A stretch of DNA of 8,013 bases from Bifidobacteriaceae bacterium (GCA_031278665.1 JAITKC010000224.1:1-8013); one strand, 5' to 3'; shown: positions 1-6,385, counted from the first letter of the stretch. A program made the numbers and translations. The notes: a model not told the origin generated them from the letters alone.

Positions 1-12
1 AGACTCAGGCGC

Positions 13-32
13 GGCCTTGGGCACCCAAGGTC
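13..32 (+). other. Inverted repeat in the rpsB leader (possible upstream-gene terminator or leader hairpin)
   Basis: CCTTGG at 15-20 and CCAAGG at 25-30 are perfect inverted arms around a four-base loop. G13-C32 and a G14-U31 wobble extend the stem to eight pairs. No clear T-run follows; the next bases are TAATTCGC. It could be a U-less terminator of a gene left of the window, or part of the rpsB 5' leader. The pairing is seen directly; any function is inference. Confidence 0.35.
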
Positions 33-139
33 TAATTCGCGCGCTACCTTCTTCCGGAGCAATCCGGGTGCGGGCGGACTCGGTCCGATCAATGCTCTGA
101 CCAGCCAAGATTCGGTTCCCGACCCGCGGTGGCGCCAGG

Positions 140-153
140 CGCCCAGTTGGGCG
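140..153 (+). promoter_or_regulatory. Small hairpin just upstream of the rpsB ribosome binding site
   Basis: CGCCC at 140-144 and GGGCG at 149-153 can pair around the loop AGTT. The hairpin ends seven bases before the GAGAGGA element at 161-167, so it could affect access to the start site. S2 represses its own rpsB-tsf operon through the leader in some bacteria, but I do not recognise a known S2-binding motif here. A five-pair stem in GC-rich DNA can easily arise by chance. Confidence 0.2.
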
Positions 154-160
154 GACAACC

Positions 161-167
161 GAGAGGA
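161..167 (+). promoter_or_regulatory. Ribosome binding site fixing the rpsB start at 177
   Basis: GAGAGGA lies nine bases before ATG 177. The frame is open upstream to a GTG at 129, but that start has no comparable element. It would also add 16 residues (MAPGAQLGG...) ahead of the usual S2 N-terminus [10 protein letters not shown]. The ATG at 177 is therefore the better start. Confidence 0.8.
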
Positions 168-176
168 ATACCGGAC

Positions 177-1415
177 ATGGCCATCGTCACCATGCGCCAG
201 TTGCTGGACAGCGGCGTGCACTTCGGGCACCAGACCCGGCGCTGGAACCCGAAGATGAAGCGCTTCATCCTGACCGAGCGCAACGGCATCTACATAATCG
301 ACTTGGGCTTGACGCTCAGACACATCGACACGGCTTACCAGTTCATCAAGCAGACTGTGGCGCGCGGCGGCTCGATGCTGTTCATCGGAACTAAGAAACA
401 AGCCCAGGAGGCCGTCCAAGACCAGGCCACGCGGGTCGGCATGCCGTATGTGAACCAGCGCTGGCTGGGCGGGATGCTGACCAACTTCCAGACGATCTCC
501 AAGCGCTTGTCGCGCCTGAAGGAACTGGAGGACATGAACCTGGAGGATTCGGCCGGCAGCGCCTACACCAAGAAGGAGCGGCTGATGATGAGCCGCGAGC
601 GCGACAAACTGTCGCGCACCCTCGGCGGCATCCGGACTATGCACAAGCTGCCGTCGGCGATCTGGGTGGTCGACACCAAGAAGGAGCACCTGGCGATCGA
701 CGAGGCCCGCAAACTGGGCATCCCGATTATCGCCATCCTCGACACCAACGCCGATCCGGACGAGGTCGATTACGCCGTTCCCGGCAACGACGACGCCATC
801 CGCGCCGTCGCGTTGCTGACCAGGGTGATGGCCGATGCCGTGGCCGAGGGTTTGGTCGAGCGGCACGCCGCCAAAGAGCGGGCGGGCGAGGAGGCGGCCC
901 CGGCGGCCGAACCGCTGGCCGAATGGGAGCAGGAGTTGCTGAACGCGCCCAGCACAGTCGACGCGACCGCGCCGCTGTCAGATGAGGCTTTGGCCGAAGT
1001 CGAGGCGGCCCGGGCCGAGACCAGCGCCGTGGCCGACGCGACGACCAGGTTGGACGGCCCGGCGGCCCCGCGGGTGACCGAGCCGGACGCCCCGCCCCGC
1101 CCGGCGGAGCCAACCGACGCGACCGCCGCCGATGCCGCCGCCGCGGCCGCGGGCGAGATCGCCGGCGTCGAGATCGCCGACGAGGCGGCCGAGAGCGCGC
1201 TCACCCAGCCGGTGGCCGATGCCGCCGCCGCCCAAGTCGAGGCCGAGGCGCATCCGGCGCCCTCGGTCATTCCGGCGGCCGCCGAGCAGCCCGACCCGCC
1301 CGCCTCAGCCGCGCCCGCCAAACCGGCGCCGACCCCAAAGCCCGGCGACACCGAAACGGTTTTGGCGGCATCGGACACGGCGGGTCAAGCGGGCCCAGCC
1401 GACGCAACCAAGTGA
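177..1415 (+). CDS. rpsB: 30S ribosomal protein S2 with a long low-complexity C-terminal tail
   Basis: S2 is a small-subunit protein that binds late on the back of the 30S particle between head and body, and it is needed for S1 docking in bacteria that have S1. The product is 412 residues, against about 250-310 in most bacteria. Residues 1-230 form the whole S2 core, with recognisable segments [20 protein letters not shown] (9-28), FIGTKKQAQ (69-77), [12 protein letters not shown] (93-104), [12 protein letters not shown] (166-177) and [20 protein letters not shown] (189-208). [11 protein letters not shown] (245-255) resembles a segment I know from actinobacterial S2 proteins. Residues 256-412 are a tail of Ala, Pro, Glu, Asp and Thr with no Phe, Trp, Tyr, Cys or Met, so probably disordered. 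The tail stays in frame with G/C-rich third positions. The gene leads the operon; tsf follows 16 bases after the stop. The identification is secure; the role of the tail is unknown. Confidence 0.97.
   Translation: MAIVTMRQLLDSGVHFGHQTRRWNPKMKRFILTERNGIYIIDLGLTLRHIDTAYQFIKQTVARGGSMLFIGTKKQAQEAVQDQATRVGMPYVNQRWLGGMLTNFQTISKRLSRLKELEDMNLEDSAGSAYTKKERLMMSRERDKLSRTLGGIRTMHKLPSAIWVVDTKKEHLAIDEARKLGIPIIAILDTNADPDEVDYAVPGNDDAIRAVALLTRVMADAVAEGLVERHAAKERAGEEAAPAAEPLAEWEQELLNAPSTVDATAPLSDEALAEVEAARAETSAVADATTRLDGPAAPRVTEPDAPPRPAEPTDATAADAAAAAAGEIAGVEIADEAAESALTQPVADAAAAQVEAEAHPAPSVIPAAAEQPDPPASAAPAKPAPTPKPGDTETVLAASDTAGQAGPADATK
1128..1231 (+). repeat. Spaced direct repeats within the rpsB tail
   Basis: The 17-base string GCCGATGCCGCCGCCGC occurs at 1128-1144 and again at 1215-1231, both times encoding Ala-Asp-Ala-Ala-Ala. 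Between them, CGAGATCGCCG occurs at 1154-1164 and 1169-1179, giving two Glu-Ile-Ala units 15 bases apart. This suggests the tail grew partly by short in-frame duplications, although GC-rich alanine codons also produce such matches by chance. Confidence 0.5.
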
Positions 1416-1420
1416 GGAAG
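1413..1420 (+). promoter_or_regulatory. tsf ribosome binding site overlapping the rpsB stop codon
   Basis: The string TGAGGAAG begins with the rpsB stop codon TGA (1413-1415) and supplies the GAGGAAG element for tsf, 11 bases before ATG 1432. Ribosomes ending on rpsB would therefore sit on the tsf initiation region, which favours coupled expression of S2 and EF-Ts. Confidence 0.7.
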
Positions 1421-1431
1421 TAACAAAACCA

Positions 1432-2277
1432 ATGGCGAACTACACCACCGCAGACATCAAAGCGCTGCGCGAGAAGACCGGCGCCGGGATGCTCGACGTC
1501 AAGAAGGCGCTGGACGAGGCCGACGGCGACCAGGCCAAAGCGCTTGAGCTGATTCGCGTGAAGGGGCTCAAGGGCCTGGCCAAACGCGAGGGCCGGGCGA
1601 CATCGGACGGGCTGGTCGCGGCCGAGGTCGTCACCACCGAGGACGGGCAGACCGGCGTGCTCATCGAACTGAACTCGGAGACCGACTTCGTGGCCAAGTC
1701 GGAGCCGTTCATCGCCCTGGCGAATCAGGTGCTGGGCGCCGCCGCCGCCCTGGCCACCGAGAATACGGCGCTGGTCCTGGGCTCGCCGCTGACCTCGAAG
1801 AAACAGACCGTTCAGGACGCCATCGACGCGGTCTCGGCCAGTCTGGGCGAGCGCATCCAATTGCGCCGGGTCGCGGTGGTCAGCGGCGAACACGTCGAGG
1901 TCTACTTGCACCGCACCAACAAGGATCTGCCGCCCCAGGTCGGCGTGCTGGTGGCGAGCGACGCCAAGGCCGCCGGCGTGGCGCACGACATCGCCATGCA
2001 CATCGCCGCCTACTCGCCGATGTACTTGACCCGCCAGGCGGTGCCGGCCGAGACGCTGGCGACGGAGCGGCGGATCGCCGAGGAGACGGCCGTCGCCGAA
2101 GGCAAGAACGACAAGGCAATACCGCGGATCGTCGAGGGCCGGCTGAACGGGTTCTTCAAGGAGAACGTGCTGGTCGACCAGGCTTTCGCGAAGGACCCGA
2201 AGACCACGGTGGGCAAGGTGTTGGCCGAAGTCGGCGGCGTGGTGACCGGCTTCGCCCGCTTCCGCGTCGGCGCCTGA
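1432..2277 (+). CDS. tsf: Elongation factor Ts
   Basis: EF-Ts is the cytoplasmic guanine-nucleotide exchange factor that releases GDP from EF-Tu so it can bind GTP and aminoacyl-tRNA again. The protein is 281 residues, a normal length. The N-terminal UBA-like domain is clear: [20 protein letters not shown] (7-26), then a helix with [11 protein letters not shown]. The core domain contains the family signature [15 protein letters not shown] (79-93), whose TDFVAK segment includes residues that contact the EF-Tu nucleotide site. The C-terminal half has [10 protein letters not shown] and ends in [14 protein letters not shown], typical for actinobacteria. ATG 1432 places the standard N-terminus [10 protein letters not shown] behind the GAGGAAG element. 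It sits 16 bases after rpsB and 16 bases before pyrH. I see nothing unusual in it. Confidence 0.97.
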   Translation: MANYTTADIKALREKTGAGMLDVKKALDEADGDQAKALELIRVKGLKGLAKREGRATSDGLVAAEVVTTEDGQTGVLIELNSETDFVAKSEPFIALANQVLGAAAALATENTALVLGSPLTSKKQTVQDAIDAVSASLGERIQLRRVAVVSGEHVEVYLHRTNKDLPPQVGVLVASDAKAAGVAHDIAMHIAAYSPMYLTRQAVPAETLATERRIAEETAVAEGKNDKAIPRIVEGRLNGFFKENVLVDQAFAKDPKTTVGKVLAEVGGVVTGFARFRVGA

Positions 2278-2293
2278 TCCGGCCGGGCCTGAG

Positions 2294-3028
2294 ATGGTGG
2301 CCGACCTGCGGCGCCCGGACGGGCGCCGGGTGATGTTGAAACTGTCCGGCGAGGCCTTCGGCGGCGGCGCGCTGGGGGTCGACCCGGACGTGGTGACGTC
2401 GATCGCGCGCCAGATCGCGCGAGCGGTCTCCAAGGGCATCGAAGTGGCCGTGGTTGTCGGCGGCGGGAATTTCTTTCGCGGCGCGGAGTTGGCCGACCGC
2501 GGCATGGATCGGGCCCGGGCCGACTATATGGGCATGCTCGGGACGGTCATGAATTGCCTGGCTTTGCAGGACTTTTGCGAGCAGGCGGGCGTGCCGACCA
2601 GGGTCCAGACGGCGATTTCGATGGGCCAGGTGGCGGAGAGCTATATCCCGCTGCGGGCGATTCGCCATCTTGAGAAGGGCCGGGTGGTGATCTTCGGCGC
2701 CGGCGCCGGAATGCCGTACTTTTCGACTGACACGGTGGCGGCCCAGCGGGCCTTGGAGACGCGCTGCCAAGTCTTGTTGATGGCCAAGAACGGCGTCGAC
2801 GGCGTCTACACGGCCGACCCGCGCCGCGACCCCGGCGCCGTCAGACTGGCCCGCGTCACCTATGAGCAGGCGTTGGCGATGAACTTGAAGGTGGTCGACG
2901 CGGCGGCGTTCTCGCTCTGCATGGACAACCGCCTGCCGATGGTGGTGTTCGGTTTGGATGGACCCGACCAGGTCGCCCGTGTCCTTGAGGGCGAGCGCCT
3001 GGGTACCCTGTTAACAGCCGCCAAGTAG
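2294..3028 (+). CDS. pyrH: UMP kinase (uridylate kinase)
   Basis: PyrH phosphorylates UMP to UDP with ATP in pyrimidine nucleotide synthesis. Bacterial PyrH belongs to the amino-acid-kinase fold family, is hexameric, and is usually controlled by GTP and UTP. The 244-residue length is normal. Key segments are [13 protein letters not shown] (13-25, phosphate binding), [11 protein letters not shown] (53-63), [11 protein letters not shown] (77-87), [11 protein letters not shown] (107-117), [19 protein letters not shown] (135-153), and [14 protein letters not shown] (164-177, nucleotide-binding loop). The start is less certain than for its neighbours because no good ribosome binding site precedes ATG 2294. 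GTG 2297, GTG 2330 and ATG 2333 are in-frame alternatives, but the last two would cut into the first beta strand. With only 16 bases after tsf, reinitiation by ribosomes leaving tsf is plausible. Confidence 0.96.
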   Translation: MVADLRRPDGRRVMLKLSGEAFGGGALGVDPDVVTSIARQIARAVSKGIEVAVVVGGGNFFRGAELADRGMDRARADYMGMLGTVMNCLALQDFCEQAGVPTRVQTAISMGQVAESYIPLRAIRHLEKGRVVIFGAGAGMPYFSTDTVAAQRALETRCQVLLMAKNGVDGVYTADPRRDPGAVRLARVTYEQALAMNLKVVDAAAFSLCMDNRLPMVVFGLDGPDQVARVLEGERLGTLLTAAK

Positions 3029-3060
3029 CGCGCCGCCGCGTCTGGCGCAAGTCACCGTTC

Positions 3061-3067
3061 GAGGGAG
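3061..3067 (+). promoter_or_regulatory. Ribosome binding site of frr
   Basis: GAGGGAG lies eight bases before ATG 3076. The 47-base pyrH-frr gap is the longest inside the housekeeping block. It shows no convincing terminator or promoter, so frr is probably on the same transcript but initiates on its own. Confidence 0.7.
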
Positions 3068-3075
3068 CAGAAGAG

Positions 3076-3633
3076 ATGATCGCAGATGTGTTGAAGGACG
3101 CCGGTCGGCGCATGGACCGGTCGGTTGAGAACGCGGCCGGCGAATTCCAGGTGATCCGCACCGGGCGCGCCAACAAGGCCTTGTTCGATCGCATCGAGGT
3201 CGACTATTACGGGACGCCCACCCCGCTGCAGTCGTTGGCCTCGATCGCGATCCGCGAGGCCCGCAGCGTCGCCATCACCCCTTACGACCGTTCGGCCCTG
3301 GTCGCCATCGAGAAGGCCATCCGCAACTCCGATCTGGGCGTCAACCCCTCCGACGACGGCGGGGTGATTATGATCAACCTGCCGGAGCTGACCGCCGAGC
3401 GGCGCAAGGAATATGTCAAATTGGCCCGCGGCCGGGCCGAGGAGGGCCGCGTCTCGGTGCGCCAGGCCCGGCACAAGGCCAAAGAGGCCCTGGCCCGGAT
3501 ACAGAAGGACGGCGAGGCCGGCGAGGACGACGTCTGGCACGCCGAGAGAGAGCTTGAGGCCATGACCAAGGCCCGGATCGCCAAAATCGACGGCCTGCTG
3601 GCGCACAAGGAAGCCGAATTGCTCGAGGTCTGA
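3076..3633 (+). CDS. frr: Ribosome recycling factor
   Basis: RRF works with EF-G to split post-termination ribosomes so subunits can be reused. The protein is 185 residues, the same length as E. coli RRF. The tRNA-mimicking fold is supported by RTGRANKALFDRI (28-40), VDYYGTPTPLQSLASI (42-57), NDLGVNP-like NSDLGVNPSDDGG (84-96), and LTAERRKEYVKLARGRAEEG (105-124), followed by a long C-terminal helix with LLAHKEAELLEV (174-185). Arg132 matches the arginine I recall as essential in E. coli RRF. The surrounding segment reads VRQARHKAKE, whereas most RRFs have VRN(I/V)RR there, so an Asn-to-Gln and an Arg-to-His change are present. The stop overlaps the cdsA start by one base (TGATG, 3631-3635). 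Confidence 0.96.
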   Translation: MIADVLKDAGRRMDRSVENAAGEFQVIRTGRANKALFDRIEVDYYGTPTPLQSLASIAIREARSVAITPYDRSALVAIEKAIRNSDLGVNPSDDGGVIMINLPELTAERRKEYVKLARGRAEEGRVSVRQARHKAKEALARIQKDGEAGEDDVWHAERELEAMTKARIAKIDGLLAHKEAELLEV

Positions 3634-4580
3634 TGGCGGCTCCAGACACCCAGTCCACCGCGCCCGCCAAGCGGGGCCGCGACCTGGCTGTCGCCGTGCC
3701 GACGGCGATCGGTTTGATCGTCGCGTTGGCCGCGGCTTTGGCGTTCAACCCCTGGCCGTTCGTCGGCTTGGTGGCGGTCGCGCTGATCTTGGCGCTGCGC
3801 GAACTGGCTCAGGCCCTGGCCGGCGTCGGTCTTCACATTCCTTATTGGCCGCTGTTGGTCGGCGGGGTGTTCACGCAGGTGGCGGCCGCTCGCACGGGCG
3901 TGCCCGGTGTTGTGGTGGGGATTTTCCTGACTTTGGCGGCGAGCGTTTTGTGGCGGGTTTTGGAGGGCGACTACCGGCCGGCGTCCGATGCCGTCGAAGC
4001 GCCCGCGTCCGGGCAGTCGCCGGCCGCCCCGCCGGTTCGCCGCCGCCGGCGGCCGGTCGCCGGGGCCGAGGGTCGCGGTTTGACCGGCGACATCTGCGCG
4101 ATCGCTTTCGCCACCGTCTATCTGCCGACTCTGGCGGCGCTGGTGGTGTTGTTGAGTTTCTATCCGGACGGGCGCTGGTTGGTGGCGTTGTTGGTGGCGG
4201 TGCCGGTGGCCTCGGACACCGGCGGCTATTTCGCCGGCTCCTATTTCGGCCGCCACAAACTGGCCGCCAAGATCAGCCCCCAGAAAACTTGGGAGGGTCT
4301 GGCCGGCTCGATCGCCTTGGCCTTGGTGGCCGGCGTCGGCGGGATGGCGTTGATGGGCCGGCCGTGGTATTTCGGGGTGGCTTTGGCGGTGCTGGGGGCG
4401 CTGACGGCGACGCTCGGCGATCTGGCGGAGTCGCTTCTCAAGCGGGCCATCGGCGTCAAGGACATGGGCAGCCTGCTGCCCGGCCACGGCGGCGTGCTCG
4501 ACCGGGTCGACTCGATTTTGATGACGGCCCCGGTGTTCTACGCCGTCATCGCGCTGTTCGGGGCGGAGGTGTTCGGATGA
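3633..4580 (+). CDS. cdsA: Phosphatidate cytidylyltransferase (CDP-diacylglycerol synthase)
   Basis: CdsA is an inner-membrane enzyme that converts phosphatidic acid and CTP to CDP-diacylglycerol and pyrophosphate. CDP-diacylglycerol is the precursor of phosphatidylglycerol, cardiolipin and, in actinobacteria, phosphatidylinositol. The 315-residue protein has several hydrophobic segments, roughly 17-35, 40-60, 73-110, 153-175, 181-200, 224-242 and 246-262. Late in the chain, SDTGGYFAGSYFGRHKLA (194-211) and KISPQKTWEG (213-222) are typical of the family. The CdsA signature spans 267-293, from SLLKR through KD, GHGG and DR to VD. A hydrophilic loop at about 112-150 contains five consecutive arginines (136-140) and is probably cytoplasmic. 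ATG 3633 overlaps the frr stop and its own stop overlaps rlmN, so expression is probably coupled. By my rough count about half its leucines use TTG, more than in the transporter at 6458. Confidence 0.93.
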   Translation: MAAPDTQSTAPAKRGRDLAVAVPTAIGLIVALAAALAFNPWPFVGLVAVALILALRELAQALAGVGLHIPYWPLLVGGVFTQVAAARTGVPGVVVGIFLTLAASVLWRVLEGDYRPASDAVEAPASGQSPAAPPVRRRRRPVAGAEGRGLTGDICAIAFATVYLPTLAALVVLLSFYPDGRWLVALLVAVPVASDTGGYFAGSYFGRHKLAAKISPQKTWEGLAGSIALALVAGVGGMALMGRPWYFGVALAVLGALTATLGDLAESLLKRAIGVKDMGSLLPGHGGVLDRVDSILMTAPVFYAVIALFGAEVFG

Positions 4581-5737
4581 CCGCGGTGACGGCCGAATCG
4601 GCCCGCCCGCCCCGCCAACCGGCTCGCCAACCGGCCCGGCCGCCAGCCCGCCGCCCGGCCCGCCCGCCGCGCCACCTGGCCGATCTGACTCCGGACGAAC
4701 GCGACCGCTGGGCCGGGGAGTTGGGTCTGGCCAGAATGCGGACCCGCCAAGTCGCCCGCCACTATTTCGCCCGCCTGGAGGCGGGAGCCCAGGCGATGAC
4801 CGACCTGCCAGCCGACGGCCGCGACCGATTAGTCGGCCAGTTGTTACCCGAATTGTTGACTGAGGTCGCCAAACGCGCCGCCGACGGCGGGTCCACGGTC
4901 AAGACTCTCTACCGCCTGTTCGACTCGGCGACTTTGGAGACCGTGTTGATGGCCTACCCCGGGCGGGTCACCTTGTGCGTCTCCAGCCAGGCCGGTTGCG
5001 GCATGGCTTGTCCGTTCTGCGCCACCGGGCGGATGGGTTTGAGGCGAAACCTGTCGGCCGCGGAGATAGTCGAACAGGTTCGGCTGGGGGCTCGGGCGGC
5101 GGCCGCCGGCGAATGCGGGCCGAACGTGCCCAGGCGACTGGCCAACGTGGTGTTCATGGGAATGGGCGAGCCGCTGGCCAATTACCGCGCCGTGGTGAGG
5201 GCGGCTCGGGCGATCGCCGCCGCCCCGCCGGACGGATTCGGCCTGTCCGCCCGCCATCTGACCGTCTCGACTTGCGGCCTGGCGCCGGCGATCGGCCGAT
5301 TGGCCGGCGAGGGGTTGGCGCTGCGGCTGGCCGTCTCCTTGCACGCGCCGGACGACGAGGCCCGTGATCGGCTGGTGCCGATCAACCGGCGCTACGGGGT
5401 TAGGGCCACTGTCGAGGCGGCCTGGCGGTATTTCCAGGCGACTGGACGGCGAGTCTCAATCGAATACGCGCTGATTCGCGATATCAATGACCAAGGCTGG
5501 CGCGCGTCTATGTTGGCGGACTTGCTCAGCCGCCACGGGACCGGGTGGGTTCACGTCAACCCGATCCCGCTGAATCCGGTGCCGGGTTCCGAATGGACCG
5601 CCTCGAGGGCGGCGGTTCAGGCGGAATTCGTCCGCCGGCTGGAGGATGCGGGATTGAGCGTGACTTTGCGGGACACTAGAGGCCAGGAGATAGACGGCGC
5701 TTGCGGACAGCTGGCGGCCAGGGAGGTTGGGAACTGA
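4577..5737 (+). CDS. rlmN: Dual-specificity 23S rRNA/tRNA (adenine-C2) methyltransferase RlmN
   Basis: RlmN is a radical-SAM enzyme that methylates C2 of A2503 in 23S rRNA and of A37 in some tRNAs through a methyl-cysteine intermediate. The 386-residue protein has the 4Fe-4S cluster motif CGMACPFC at 141-148 (Cys141, Cys145, Cys148). Cys134 in TLCVSSQ and Cys376 in GQEIDGACGQL match E. coli Cys118 and the methyl-carrying Cys355. Other family segments are VFMGMGEPLANY (192-203), LTVSTCGLAP (228-237), LAVSLHAPDDEARDRLVPIN (251-270), SIEYALIRDIND (294-305) and VNPIPLNPVPGS (327-338). The N-terminal accessory domain starts near PPRHLADL (30-37). Ahead of it lies an Arg/Pro/Ala tetrapeptide repeat encoded by a 12-base minisatellite. 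The ATGA overlap with cdsA supports the start at 4577. The frame is open further upstream inside cdsA, but those codons are a shadow of cdsA. Confidence 0.95.
   Translation: MTAVTAESARPPRQPARQPARPPARRPARPPRHLADLTPDERDRWAGELGLARMRTRQVARHYFARLEAGAQAMTDLPADGRDRLVGQLLPELLTEVAKRAADGGSTVKTLYRLFDSATLETVLMAYPGRVTLCVSSQAGCGMACPFCATGRMGLRRNLSAAEIVEQVRLGARAAAAGECGPNVPRRLANVVFMGMGEPLANYRAVVRAARAIAAAPPDGFGLSARHLTVSTCGLAPAIGRLAGEGLALRLAVSLHAPDDEARDRLVPINRRYGVRATVEAAWRYFQATGRRVSIEYALIRDINDQGWRASMLADLLSRHGTGWVHVNPIPLNPVPGSEWTASRAAVQAEFVRRLEDAGLSVTLRDTRGQEIDGACGQLAAREVGN
4613..4672 (+). repeat. 12-base minisatellite, about five units, inside the rlmN 5' end
   Basis: CGCCAACCGGCT (4613-4624) is followed by CGCCAACCGGCC (4625-4636), matching at 11 of 12 bases, and then by three more diverged 12-base units. 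Translated, residues 13-32 of RlmN read RQPA, RQPA, RPPA, RRPA, RPPR. The period is a multiple of three, so gain or loss of a unit would keep the frame. The first two units are near-identical, so the duplication that made them looks recent. Confidence 0.8.
5721..5726 (+). promoter_or_regulatory. Ribosome binding site of the DivIVA-repeat gene, inside rlmN
   Basis: GGGAGG lies ten bases before ATG 5737, within the last codons of rlmN. It supports the start at 5737 over an in-frame TTG at 5701, which would add 12 residues before MADLFRRV and has no such element. Confidence 0.7.
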
Positions 5738-6285
5738 TGGCAGATCTATTCCGACGGGTCAAGAGCGGCCGGGGATACGACACCCACGAGGTGGACGATT
5801 TCTTCAACCGCGCCCAAGCCGTCTACGAAGGCCGCTCATCTGAGCGAATGGGGCCGGAGGCAGTTAGGACGGCCGCGTTCTCCCAGGTCAAGGGCGGTTA
5901 CGATGAGCCGCAGGTAGATGGGGCGCTCGACCGGCTGGACAACGCCTTCACCCGCAAGCAGCGGGCCGAGTTCATCGCCGAACACGGCCAGCAGGCCTGG
6001 CTGGACAAGATCGTCGAGCGCGCCACCACCCTGTATGACCGGCTCGGCCGGCCCGACGGCAAGAAATTCTCGCCGCCCGAACGCGGCCAGGTCGGCTACG
6101 ACCGCATTCAAGTCGACGCCTTGCTGCACCGGCTGGCGGACTATTTCAACAACGGCGCGGCGCTGACGTCATCGGACGTCCGCCACGCTGTTTTCACCCC
6201 GGTGCGGGGCCGGCGCGGCTACGCCATGGGGCCGGTCGACGCCTACTTGGACCGCGCCCTCGAGGTGATACTGGCGGCCGAGTAG
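5737..6285 (+). CDS. DivIVA-domain repeat protein (four modules)
   Basis: The protein is 182 residues, with no signal peptide, membrane segment or cysteine. It contains four copies of the pattern Gly-Tyr-x5-Val-Asp-x4-Arg seen in the short DivIVA N-terminal module of actinobacteria. The Gly-Tyr pairs are at 13-14, 54-55, 120-121 and 161-162; the Val-Asp pairs at 19-20, 60-61, 126-127 and 167-168; the Arg at 25, 66, 132 and 173. Spacing is 41, 66, 41, so the protein looks like a duplicated two-module unit joined by a linker (about 72-109) containing AEHGQQAWLD. It lacks the long coiled coil of true DivIVA/Wag31, so it is not the polar-growth scaffold itself. DivIVA-repeat proteins of this kind are known in actinobacteria, but I know of no defined function. 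ATG 5737 overlaps the rlmN stop (TGATG), so it is probably the last gene of the operon. Confidence 0.85.
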   Translation: MADLFRRVKSGRGYDTHEVDDFFNRAQAVYEGRSSERMGPEAVRTAAFSQVKGGYDEPQVDGALDRLDNAFTRKQRAEFIAEHGQQAWLDKIVERATTLYDRLGRPDGKKFSPPERGQVGYDRIQVDALLHRLADYFNNGAALTSSDVRHAVFTPVRGRRGYAMGPVDAYLDRALEVILAAE

Positions 6286-6334
6286 GCCAGTCCGCAGAGC
6301 GCACGAGCAGCCGGATTGCGCACACTCTGACCGC

Positions 6335-6385
6335 CTCGGCGACCCCCCGCCACGGCCAACGGTCCCGAGCGGCCGAGTTTTCCTT
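6335..6385 (+). terminator. Possible weak rho-independent terminator after the housekeeping operon
   Basis: CTCGGC (6335-6340) can pair with GCCGAG (6372-6377), and the second arm is followed directly by TTTTCCTT. The inner bases GACC (6341-6344) and GGTC (6361-6364) can also pair. A competing fold joins CTCGG (6335-6339) to CCGAG (6365-6369) with the same inner pairs. The loop is long, so stability is uncertain, but the position 50 bases after the DivIVA-repeat gene suits an operon end. The rest of 6286-6457 shows no gene or convincing promoter. Confidence 0.35.

Noticed and set aside
131..143. Adjacent GGCGCC palindromes at 131-136 and 138-143
   Set aside because: Only one base separates them, so they cannot form a full hairpin; such GC palindromes are common by chance in this composition.
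129..176. GTG start for rpsB 48 bases upstream
   Set aside because: It has no binding site and adds residues not typical of S2; ATG 177 has GAGAGGA at good spacing.
1132..1431. Upstream extension of the tsf frame within the rpsB tail
   Set aside because: It reads as Pro/Arg-rich out-of-frame tail sequence. [10 protein letters not shown] at 1432 is the standard EF-Ts N-terminus with its own binding site.
1267..2505. Long open frame of 412 codons on the minus strand across tsf and parts of rpsB and pyrH
   Set aside because: It lies antisense to three secure housekeeping genes. Its composition (Arg, Gly, His, Gln-rich) is the usual mirror of high-GC coding sequence, and it shows no family motif.
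3282..4487. Open frame of 401 codons on the minus strand across frr and cdsA
   Set aside because: It is antisense to conserved genes and rich in His, Gln and Arg, with no recognisable domain; a GC-driven shadow.
3845..4576. Upstream extension of the rlmN frame within cdsA
   Set aside because: The extension is Gly/Arg-rich out-of-frame cdsA sequence. The ATGA overlap and the RlmN N-terminal domain place the start at 4577.
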